From contig JAISLU010000003.1 in NCBI GenBank assembly GCA_031277095.1, positions 1 through 36,158 of the forward strand: 36,158 nucleotides of DNA, written 5' to 3'. The DNA is from Synergistaceae bacterium (GTDB taxonomy: Bacteria > Synergistota > Synergistia > Synergistales > Aminobacteriaceae). The position numbers and the translations under genes were made by a program. A model generated the notes under the pieces. The model was not told where the DNA came from, searched no databases, and saw only the letters and a list, made by a program, of their open reading frames with translations. This document shows positions 24,435 through 31,058 of the stretch, one piece after another (within the stretch, counting starts at the first letter, position 1; every line of letters begins with the position of its first letter).

Positions 24435-25303
24435 ATCGAATACTCGCTTTCGTGGTCGATATCATATTTGAACAGCGATTCTATGCGCCCTTTGAGGCTC
24501 AACAGCTCCGAGTCGCTGCGTCTGCGGGGCCGCGGCGCCGAGACCGCGAACCTGTTGCGGACGGAACCGGGGTGAGGCGAGAAAATCACGATTTCGTCGG
24601 AGAGGTAGAGGGCCTCGTCCGTGTCGTGGGTCACCAGCACGATGGTGATGCCGGTCTCTTTCCACAGGCGCAGAAGGTCGTCCTGCAAACGTTCCCGCGT
24701 GATCGTGTCCACTGCGGCAAAAGGCTCGTCCATCAGGATGATTTTCGGCTCCACCGCGAGGGCGCGGGCAAGGGCCAGCCTCTGCCTCATCCCCCCCGAA
24801 AGCTGCGACGGGTATTTGTTCAACGAATCGCCCAGCCCAGCCTTTTTCAAAAACCCGATGGCGTGACCTTCCCGGCGCTCCCGGGGCATACCGCGGAGCT
24901 TCAGCGGAAAGATCACGTTTTGCAGCGCCGTCATCCAGGGAAACACGGCGTAGTCCTGAAAGATCATGGCGATATCGTGTTTGGGCCGGTCACGGAACAC
25001 GCCGTTGGCGAGAGGAGACAGAAACTGGTATTTACGCCGATACTCCTCCATTTCCCTGCGCGTCGCCGGCAGAGGTTCGAGGACCTGAACGCCGTCGATG
25101 TACACGCTCCCCTCCGTCGGAGCCTGAAGGCCCGCCAAAATTTCGAGAAAAGTGGACTTCCCGCAGCCCGAGGGCCCCAGAATGCTCACGATCATGCCGT
25201 CCGGGATTTTGAGCGACACGGAAAGGACAGCGGTCAGCCCCTCCGCGGTGCGATCTTCGTTGACGATGGAGAAAAATTTTGTAATTTTCCGCGCCTCGAT
25301 CAT
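24431..25303 (-). CDS. ABC transporter ATP-binding protein, TauB/SsuB type, with insertion
   Basis: 290 residues. Walker [11 protein letters not shown]-loop [12 protein letters not shown], signature [15 protein letters not shown], Walker [12 protein letters not shown] and switch His in LVTHDTDEA. The LFPW/VFPWMT-like Q-loop and LSGGM signature are typical of nitrate/sulfonate/taurine importers. Between the first beta-sheet and the Q-loop there is an extra charged stretch of about 35 residues ([15 protein letters not shown] and following) not usual for the family. It pairs with the permease 7 bases upstream. Confidence 0.9.
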   Translation of the reverse strand: MIEARKITKFFSIVNEDRTAEGLTAVLSVSLKIPDGMIVSILGPSGCGKSTFLEILAGLQAPTEGSVYIDGVQVLEPLPATRREMEEYRRKYQFLSPLANGVFRDRPKHDIAMIFQDYAVFPWMTALQNVIFPLKLRGMPRERREGHAIGFLKKAGLGDSLNKYPSQLSGGMRQRLALARALAVEPKIILMDEPFAAVDTITRERLQDDLLRLWKETGITIVLVTHDTDEALYLSDEIVIFSPHPGSVRNRFAVSAPRPRRRSDSELLSLKGRIESLFKYDIDHESEYSI

Positions 25304-25310
25304 CCGTTCC

Positions 25311-26135
25311 CTACCTTCCCACTTTCCACACCGAGAGCCTGAGTTCCAGGAACTTCAGAACCTCTATCAGAAACCAGCCGATAATACCCAGCACCGCCAT
25401 ACACACCACCATGACCGGTATGCGGAAAAAGTCCTTGGCCTCCACCAGCATGTAGCCGAGGCCGGTGCGTCCGCCGTACATCTCCGCGATGACGAGCATC
25501 ACCAGCCCCATAGCGACGCCCGTTTTGACGCTCATGATGATGGCCCCCAGCGCGTTCCAGATGTACACGTGCAGGATCAGGGTCAGCTCGCTGGCGCCGA
25601 ACACGCGGGCGGAGGCGAGGTAGCGGGGTTCCGTGTCCTTCACGGCCTGATAGGTATTGAAGAGAATGGGGTAAAACGCTCCCAGAAAAATCAGAAACGT
25701 CTGCATCGGCAGGCCGATACCGAAAAGGATGATCGTTATGGGAACCCACGCGGGCGGCGGTACGGGCGCCAGAAGCTGGAAAAGAGGCAGTACCCGCCTG
25801 CGTATGGCCAGGTTCCAACCCATTAAGATGCCGATGGGAATGGCCGTCGCCACGGCGATACCGAGTCCCAGAAAAAATTTTCCCATGCTGTGACCGATAT
25901 GCACGAGCAGATGTTCGCGGGTCAAAAGTTCCCAAAAGGTGACCGCCACGGTACTCAGCGGGGGAACGAGGGTACGGGGGACGACGCCCCACCGGGGCAG
26001 CAGCTCCCAGACGGCCAGGAGAGGGACGAAAACGGTGAGAAAATCCCACGAAAAAACGCTGCTCAATGCGTTTTTAACGAAATAGCCCGTCTCTCTCAGC
26101 GCCAGTCTCATTCCCCCAGGCTCGAAATTTTTCAC
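25311..26135 (-). CDS. ABC transporter permease, TauC/SsuC type
   Basis: 274 residues with about six membrane segments. VAVWELLPRWGVVPRTLVPP is the family-like N-terminal part. The EAA-type loop (YLASARVFGASELTLILHVY) and GGRTGLGYMLVEAKDFFR follow in the order seen in SsuC/TauC. The ATG overlaps the stop of the preceding gene by four bases. It forms the channel for the nearby NMT1-like binding proteins. Confidence 0.92.
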   Translation of the reverse strand: MKNFEPGGMRLALRETGYFVKNALSSVFSWDFLTVFVPLLAVWELLPRWGVVPRTLVPPLSTVAVTFWELLTREHLLVHIGHSMGKFFLGLGIAVATAIPIGILMGWNLAIRRRVLPLFQLLAPVPPPAWVPITIILFGIGLPMQTFLIFLGAFYPILFNTYQAVKDTEPRYLASARVFGASELTLILHVYIWNALGAIIMSVKTGVAMGLVMLVIAEMYGGRTGLGYMLVEAKDFFRIPVMVVCMAVLGIIGWFLIEVLKFLELRLSVWKVGR

Positions 26136-27115
26136 GAGGCGTCATCTCCGTTTCGTTCTTCTTCTTCTGCTTCTTCTGCTTCTTCGTCAGGATCAATTTC
26201 GTCGGGATCTATGCGGTTGCCCTCCTCGTCCAGAAATTCCGTCAGGAGAGCGACGAGAGAATCGTCCGCACGATTGAACTCCGCTACAGGCTGCCCCTCC
26301 AGAAGCTCTGGGGGGATGGAGGTGTGACGGGCTATGGCCGCCCTCAGCGCGTCGCGTCCTTGCGTTTCCGCCGTCAGCAATCGCTCCACCAAAACCTCGG
26401 CCTTCTCGCGAAACTCCCTGCGCACGAGCAGCACCTGCGCCGCCTGATCCACGATGGCCGGGCAACATTCGTCACCCGGCTGCACGTCCCAGTTCTGGTA
26501 CAAAATGGAATGCCCCGCGTGAAGCGCAACCACCGCGGACGCTCCTTTGAGAATGGCGGCGTCGGCCACCTTCGCCTCCAGCGCCGGAATCATGGTGTCG
26601 AAGGGCATCACCTTCCAGGTAACGCCGGAGATGTCGGCCTTGAGACGTTCGGCGTCTTTTTTGAACGCGGCAAGCAGTACGCACTCGGGAGACGAAACGG
26701 CAATCGTGATGCCGTTCAGTTCACGCAAACGGAGGTTCAGTCCTTTACGCAACACCATCGTCGCGCCGTAAGGAAACGTGATCCGCCCCACGCCGGTCAA
26801 ATTTTCGAAGCCCGGCAGCTTTTGAAGGCTTTTGACCTTTTCGACCTCTATGAAGCCGGCTTCCAGGCCCCCAGCGAGAAGGGCGTAGCCTGTGTCGGAG
26901 GTGGAACCGAATTTTATCGCGTCGAAATTCTTTACCCAGTCGCTTCCCTCGGAGGCGAGATAGAGGGCCGCGACCAAGTTGCCGCCTCCGTGGCCTATCT
27001 TGAGCTGTGGCTCCTCTTTTGCTCGAAGCGCGTAAAACAAGAGGAGAACACCCGCAACCGCGGCGAACAAAATCCCGCGGCGTACCTTTGCTTTTACAGC
27101 TGCTTTTACAGCCAT
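26132..27115 (-). CDS. Membrane-anchored NMT1-like substrate-binding protein with acidic tail
   Basis: 327 residues. N-terminal basic stretch, then a single hydrophobic segment (GILFAAVAGVLLLFYAL) without a clear cleavage site, so probably membrane-anchored. The following domain (LKIGHGGGNLVAALYLASEG, LLAGGLEAGFIEVEKVKSL, LRLRELNGITIAVSSPECVL) has the layout of NMT1/TauA-type binding proteins but is diverged. The C-terminus is strongly acidic (Asp-Pro-Asp-Glu and runs of Glu). It is the second binding-protein-like gene in this operon; it may be an accessory receptor or bind a different ligand. Confidence 0.7.
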   Translation of the reverse strand: MAVKAAVKAKVRRGILFAAVAGVLLLFYALRAKEEPQLKIGHGGGNLVAALYLASEGSDWVKNFDAIKFGSTSDTGYALLAGGLEAGFIEVEKVKSLQKLPGFENLTGVGRITFPYGATMVLRKGLNLRLRELNGITIAVSSPECVLLAAFKKDAERLKADISGVTWKVMPFDTMIPALEAKVADAAILKGASAVVALHAGHSILYQNWDVQPGDECCPAIVDQAAQVLLVRREFREKAEVLVERLLTAETQGRDALRAAIARHTSIPPELLEGQPVAEFNRADDSLVALLTEFLDEEGNRIDPDEIDPDEEAEEAEEEERNGDDAS

Positions 27116-27151
27116 GAACGATCCCCCGTCATTTGCCGAAAGGGCGAGGGT

Positions 27152-28108
27152 TTACCAGGTAATGCCCTTAAACGCCTCCGCGAACAGCCTGTTGCCCGGA
27201 TTTTCCTTGATGCTGCCCAGCTTGAGCAGTTCGTCGCCCAGGAGCTTCAACCCCTTCGTATCGAGGATGACGGTAAATTTAAGACGGTCGTTGCCGTGGA
27301 TGATGGCCTCTCTGGGAGCGCCGGTGTAGCGCACGGCGATATCCACGATGTTGTCGGCGATGGGGTTGGCGAGAATGATGGAGTTCGCCTCGTCGATGGC
27401 CTGGACGAATTTTTTCAGTTCTTCGGGGCTGCTCGACAAAATCCTGTCGCTGACGTTGATGGTACGGCAGGGAATGTTTGCGGAAACGTCCGGGAACACC
27501 ACCTTATAGCCCTCGAGTTCCGCGATGCTCACGTGGGGTTCCTCCAGAATCGCGCCGTCGACGCTTTTAGATTTCAGCGCAGCGATGGCGGGACCTCCCG
27601 CCAAGCGTTGAAGATTGAAGGGTCCGCCGGCGTCGATGGCCTCGACCGTCAAGGAGATGACCGCCTCGCAGGTCGGGGAGATCCCGGCGATTTCCTTGTC
27701 CTTCAGATCCGCTAAGGTTTTGATGGGGGAATCCGGCTCCACCAGCAACACAGAGGTGCAGGGGCGCTTGACCTGGGCGATGGATTTGATGGGGGCTCCG
27801 TTGGCGATGGCCGCGATGGCGACGGTGGGGCAGGACCAAAACACGTCGGCCCCGCCCGACACCACGAGATCCCGGGCGGCGGCGTTGTCCGCCACGCTCT
27901 CGATAACGACGTCGATTCCGTGTTTTTCAAAAATGCCGAGTTCTTTGGCCACGTACAGGTTGAGATGGTGGGTGGTGTTCGCGTCCGCGACCACGAGTTT
28001 GAACGGCGCGGCCTGAGCCGGCGCGGACGAAAAATACGCCGCCAAAAGGCATAGAACCGCCGCCGCTCTCCAAATCCGAAGCGCTCCCTTTTCCCTTATG
28101 TTCTTCAT
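27152..28108 (-). CDS. ABC transporter substrate-binding protein, NMT1/TauA/SsuA-like
   Basis: 318 residues. Signal peptide with hydrophobic AAAVLCLLAAYFSSAPAQA followed by APFKLVVADANTTHHLNLYVAKELGIFEKHGIDV, the usual start of TauA/SsuA/ThiY-type proteins. It also has GGADVFWSCPTVAIAAIANG and IKTLADLKDKEIAGISP. Ligand class is likely an organosulfur or related compound, judged from cysK in the same operon and the Cys-codon leader upstream; this is inference. It is the first structural gene, 314 bases after the leader peptide stop codon. Confidence 0.88.
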   Translation of the reverse strand: MKNIREKGALRIWRAAAVLCLLAAYFSSAPAQAAPFKLVVADANTTHHLNLYVAKELGIFEKHGIDVVIESVADNAAARDLVVSGGADVFWSCPTVAIAAIANGAPIKSIAQVKRPCTSVLLVEPDSPIKTLADLKDKEIAGISPTCEAVISLTVEAIDAGGPFNLQRLAGGPAIAALKSKSVDGAILEEPHVSIAELEGYKVVFPDVSANIPCRTINVSDRILSSSPEELKKFVQAIDEANSIILANPIADNIVDIAVRYTGAPREAIIHGNDRLKFTVILDTKGLKLLGDELLKLGSIKENPGNRLFAEAFKGITW

Positions 28109-28214
28109 AACCCCGACCTCCTTTTAAATTTTTTGTTCCCGATAAACTTTGACGAACCACATAGCGCCTGTATTTTTGTGCGATCAAAAACCACCTCGCT
28201 TTCTTGTAAACCTT

Positions 28215-28330
28215 CAAGCTCAGGGGCGGAGCTCGTTCGCTCAAAAGCGGGCTCACTGGCCCCCCCGAGACCCCCCTGAATGAAAAGCACTGCCAGATGG
28301 GATTCGGAAGTAATGGGCTTGAACGGTTAC
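28215..28330 (+). repeat. Repeat B copy 2 (~116 bp)
   Basis: Direct-orientation partner of 16147-16264. The central block gagacccccctgaatgaaaa and its surroundings are identical; differences accumulate toward the ggttac end. It lies between the attenuator terminator and the first gene of the TauABC-cysK operon, in antisense to that transcript. Confidence 0.88.
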
Positions 28331-28363
28331 GCTTTCTTTGTGATCTCTTCCGGCCGGCGGGCA

Positions 28364-28397
28364 ATAAAAAAAGGACCCCCGCCCAAACAGGGATCCT
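28364..28397 (-). terminator. Intrinsic terminator of the TauABC-cysK leader
   Basis: On the minus strand ggatccc (28397-28391 and flanking) pairs with ggggtcc (28379-28373) with one G-U, followed by seven T. It lies after the leader ORF and before the binding-protein gene. Confidence 0.77.
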
Positions 28398-28448
28398 CGC
28401 AACGTTCAGCAAGCGCGGCCATTAGCCGACTCCCCCGGGCGAGGATCC
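28391..28448 (-). promoter_or_regulatory. Transcription attenuator switch of the TauABC-cysK operon
   Basis: Region 2, ggatcctcgc (minus strand 28448-28439, codons 20-23 of the leader ORF), is perfectly complementary over 10 bases to region 3, gcgaggatcc (28400-28391). Region 3 contains the 5' arm of the terminator, so antiterminator and terminator exclude each other. The tandem Cys codons end nine bases before region 2, the same distance as in the cysE leader. Confidence 0.8.
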
Positions 28449-28505
28449 GCTGTCCGGACAACACATCATGACCATCATCGAAATATCCGTTGAAATTTGC
28501 GACAT
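28422..28505 (-). CDS. Cysteine/methionine-rich leader peptide upstream of TauABC-cysK operon (27 aa)
   Basis: A 28-codon frame, ATG 28505 to TAA 28422, preceded by AGGAG ten bases upstream. The product reads MSQISTDISMMVMMCC (1-16) then PDSGSSPGGVG. Four ATG and two TGT codons are packed into codons 10-16. The ending matches the cysE leader (Gly-Ser..Pro-Gly-Gly-Ile/Val-Gly). Slow decoding at Cys (and possibly Met) codons would stall the ribosome just before the antiterminator arm. It is too short and skewed to be a normal protein. Confidence 0.8.
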   Translation of the reverse strand: MSQISTDISMMVMMCCPDSGSSPGGVG

Positions 28506-28560
28506 GACAATAAATCTCCTGTTAATATATAATTATTATAAGTTTTATATTTATCGAAAG

Positions 28561-28589
28561 ATATTACCGTGTACGAGCTGGCCTGTCAA
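28561..28589 (-). promoter_or_regulatory. Strong sigma70-type promoter of the TauABC-cysK leader
   Basis: On the minus strand TTGACA (28589-28584), 17 bases, TAATAT (28566-28561). It begins 10 bases after the metY stop, so metY and the downstream operon can be transcribed separately. Confidence 0.85.
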
Positions 28590-28599
28590 TGCCAATCTC

Positions 28600-29952
28600 T
28601 CAATCTTGTCGCTCACCATGTCGCTCATCTTGTCGAAATGTAGAAACAAACGCTTGTTCGAGATCCTCGATGAGGTCTTGCGGGTCTTCGATGCCGATAG
28701 ACAAACGGATCAGATTGGGCTCGATTCCGGCTTTCGCCTGTTCGTCCGGCGTCAGTTCCCCGTGGGTGGTCTTTGCGGGGTTGACGATCAAGGAACGGGC
28801 GTCGCCGACGTTTACGTGATAGCTGAACAGACGTGTCGAGTCGATGAACGCCTCGACCTGCTTTTCGCCACCCTGCAGACCGAATGAAAAGGTCGAGCCC
28901 GCGCCCTCGGGCAGGTATTTCTTCGCCAGTTCGCAATAAGGGCTGTCGGGCAGCGACGAGTACCTCACCCACGCCACGTGTTTGTTCCCCTGAAGGTATT
29001 CCGTCACCTTTCGGGTATTTTCCAATTGTTTACGGATGCGCTCCGAAAGGGTTTCGATACCGACGAGAGCCAGGTACGCCTCGAAGGGACCCAGGGTTGC
29101 GCCCGTGCAGGCCAGATAGTGCGCCCGGATGCGGGACGTGAACGGCGCGTCGGGAAAGACCTCCAAAATATTCCTCGGCTGGCCGTCGAGGGTGCGGAGG
29201 GTGTGGTGTTTCTCCAGAAATTGGGGAAATTTCCCGTTGTCCCAAGGGAATTTTCCGCTCTCGACCACGACCCCCGCAATGAGATTGCCGTGTCCTGTCA
29301 GCGCCTTGGTGGCGGAATAGACCACGATGTCGGCGCCGTAGTCGATGGGCCGCAGCAGGGCGGGCGTCGCAAAGGTGTTGTCTACCACCAGAGGGATACC
29401 GTGGCGGCGTGTCACCTCAGCCAATGCCTCGATGTCGGCGATGACGCCGTTGGGATTGCTGATGCTCTCGACGAAAAGGGCTTTTGTGTCCGGCTCGATT
29501 CGTTTTTCCAATGCGTCCAAATCCGATAAATCCGTCAGCGCGTCCACATGGATTCCGAGCCTTGGAAATATCTTCTTGAACCCGTCCGCGGTGCCTCCGT
29601 AAAGCCAGGGCGTGGAGAGGATGCGCCCCCCGTTTTCCGCCAGGTTCAGCAGCGTGTAGGTGATGGCGGCCATGCCGGACGCCAGCGCCAGGCCGCCGGT
29701 CCCCCCGTCCAAAGCCGCGACGCGCTGCTCGAACACGTTGACGGTGGGGTTGCTTCCGCGGCTGTAGCGCCAGCCCAGTTCTTCGAAACGGAACAGCCGC
29801 TCGGCACGCGCCGTACATCCAAGATCGTAGGATGCCGTTTGGTAGATCGGCACCGAAACGGCGTAATTGTGCTTTTCCGAATCGTAGGCCGCCCTCACCT
29901 TGAGGGTATCGAAGCGGTAGTGTTTTTCTAAATTTTTTCCAACGTCGGACAT
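28600..29952 (-). CDS. metY: O-acetyl-L-homoserine sulfhydrylase MetY (Cys/Met metabolism PLP enzyme)
   Basis: 450 residues; GAGGA lies 8 bases before the ATG. CGS-family PLP enzyme with VPIYQTASYDLG near residue 34, WRYSRGSNPTVNVFE near 61, ASGMAA near 91, and the PLP lysine Lys216 in YSATKALTGHGN. The long insert around 230-280 (SGKFPWDNGKFPQFL...) and ~430-450 residue length are typical of MetY rather than MetB/MetC. It converts O-acetylhomoserine plus sulfide or methanethiol to homocysteine or methionine. The last residues (DERHGERQD) come from a short internal repeat. Located directly upstream of the Cys-controlled operon. Confidence 0.9.
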   Translation of the reverse strand: MSDVGKNLEKHYRFDTLKVRAAYDSEKHNYAVSVPIYQTASYDLGCTARAERLFRFEELGWRYSRGSNPTVNVFEQRVAALDGGTGGLALASGMAAITYTLLNLAENGGRILSTPWLYGGTADGFKKIFPRLGIHVDALTDLSDLDALEKRIEPDTKALFVESISNPNGVIADIEALAEVTRRHGIPLVVDNTFATPALLRPIDYGADIVVYSATKALTGHGNLIAGVVVESGKFPWDNGKFPQFLEKHHTLRTLDGQPRNILEVFPDAPFTSRIRAHYLACTGATLGPFEAYLALVGIETLSERIRKQLENTRKVTEYLQGNKHVAWVRYSSLPDSPYCELAKKYLPEGAGSTFSFGLQGGEKQVEAFIDSTRLFSYHVNVGDARSLIVNPAKTTHGELTPDEQAKAGIEPNLIRLSIGIEDPQDLIEDLEQAFVSTFRQDERHGERQD

Positions 29953-29975
29953 TTTCTCATTCCTCTCGTTTTCAT

Positions 29976-29999
29976 GAAAAGACTGGGGCTCTGCCCCAG
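29976..29999 (-). terminator. Intrinsic terminator after the esterase gene
   Basis: A 7-bp palindromic stem (ctggggc/gccccag, 29983-29999) followed on the minus strand by TCTTTTC. It is just downstream of the esterase gene and upstream of metY. A second GC-rich hairpin (ggggccgtcggcccc-like) lies nearby at about 30013-30026. Confidence 0.5.
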
Positions 30000-30060
30000 A
30001 CCCCGCTCAAGGGCCGTCGGCCCCTGAGAACCTCAATCTCTGCTCACCGCGAAAGCTGAG

Positions 30061-31011
30061 TCATATCCCGAAAAACGCCTTGACTTCCGCAAAAACCTCG
30101 TCCACTTCTTTTGGCAGCGGGGGCAGGGAATGCAGTGTGGGGAAAGCGTGCCAAAGATTGTGGAAAATATGCGTTTTGACCTCGACTCCCTGTTTTGCCA
30201 TCTTTGCGCTGCATTCAAGCGTGTCCGAGCACAGGATCTCCGTGTCGTCCGCGCAAAAATACGTCTTGGGAAAGCCCCCTGAAAAATCGCCGAACAAAGG
30301 GGAAACCTCGGGAGACTCCAAACGGTTTTCATCCGCGTACATGGGGATAACGGATTTAAAACCTGTGGAGAAAAGCCTGTCCTTGCCCAGATTGATTTCA
30401 AGGCTTATCGAGGACATCGTGAGGTTCGTGACCGGCGAATAGAAAGCAAAAGCTCTTGGCATTTTTTCGCCGGTATTTTTGAGTCTACGTCCCAGCGCGA
30501 GCGCAAGCGTACCGCCTGCCGAATCGCCGGTTATCAATATTTTCTCGGGATCGTATTTCAGCTCATCCACGAGAAAACGATAAGCTGCGGCCGTATCGTT
30601 CAGCGCGGCAGGTTCCCTGTCTTTCGGAGCGAGCCGATAATCGCAGCACGCGGTCGGAATGCCGAGTTTTTCCAGGTGCAGGCGCGCGTTTGTCCGGCTG
30701 TACTTCCCATTCCCTCTGATAAATCCGCCGCCGTGAATATAAAAAATCAGCCGGTCTTCTTTTTCATGTTTCTCCACATGCCTGTAAATCGTCAGGCTCT
30801 GCCCGGCAGAGGTCACGTAATCCGACCTGGACATGCCATCCGGTGTTGCGTCATTCAGATATTCCATTTCCAAGCCCGGTATCATGGGATATGCCGCGCG
30901 GAGTTTGAGCATTGCGGGCAAGAATTCTTCCAAAGTCCTGTTGTCCGGCTCCCGCGCGGTATGCGTAAGCCAGGGCATGCCCTCGTATTTCTCGAGAATT
31001 TTGTCTACCAT
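30061..31011 (-). CDS. Alpha/beta hydrolase, HSL-type esterase/lipase
   Basis: 316 residues from ATG 31011, preceded by AAGGAAAG; a TTG seven codons earlier is possible but would have no ribosome site. Oxyanion-hole HGGG is at about 93-96 and nucleophile Ser164 is in GDSAGG. A candidate Asp is in CADDTEIL and a candidate His in NLWHAFPTL. These are the features of the hormone-sensitive-lipase family (carboxylesterases on short acyl esters). No signal peptide, so cytoplasmic. Substrate unknown; no clear link to the neighbouring sulfur genes. Confidence 0.88.
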   Translation of the reverse strand: MVDKILEKYEGMPWLTHTAREPDNRTLEEFLPAMLKLRAAYPMIPGLEMEYLNDATPDGMSRSDYVTSAGQSLTIYRHVEKHEKEDRLIFYIHGGGFIRGNGKYSRTNARLHLEKLGIPTACCDYRLAPKDREPAALNDTAAAYRFLVDELKYDPEKILITGDSAGGTLALALGRRLKNTGEKMPRAFAFYSPVTNLTMSSISLEINLGKDRLFSTGFKSVIPMYADENRLESPEVSPLFGDFSGGFPKTYFCADDTEILCSDTLECSAKMAKQGVEVKTHIFHNLWHAFPTLHSLPPLPKEVDEVFAEVKAFFGI

Positions 31012-31058
31012 ATATGATCTTTCCTTTTTCAAAATTTGAACTTATTCGCTGCAAAAAA

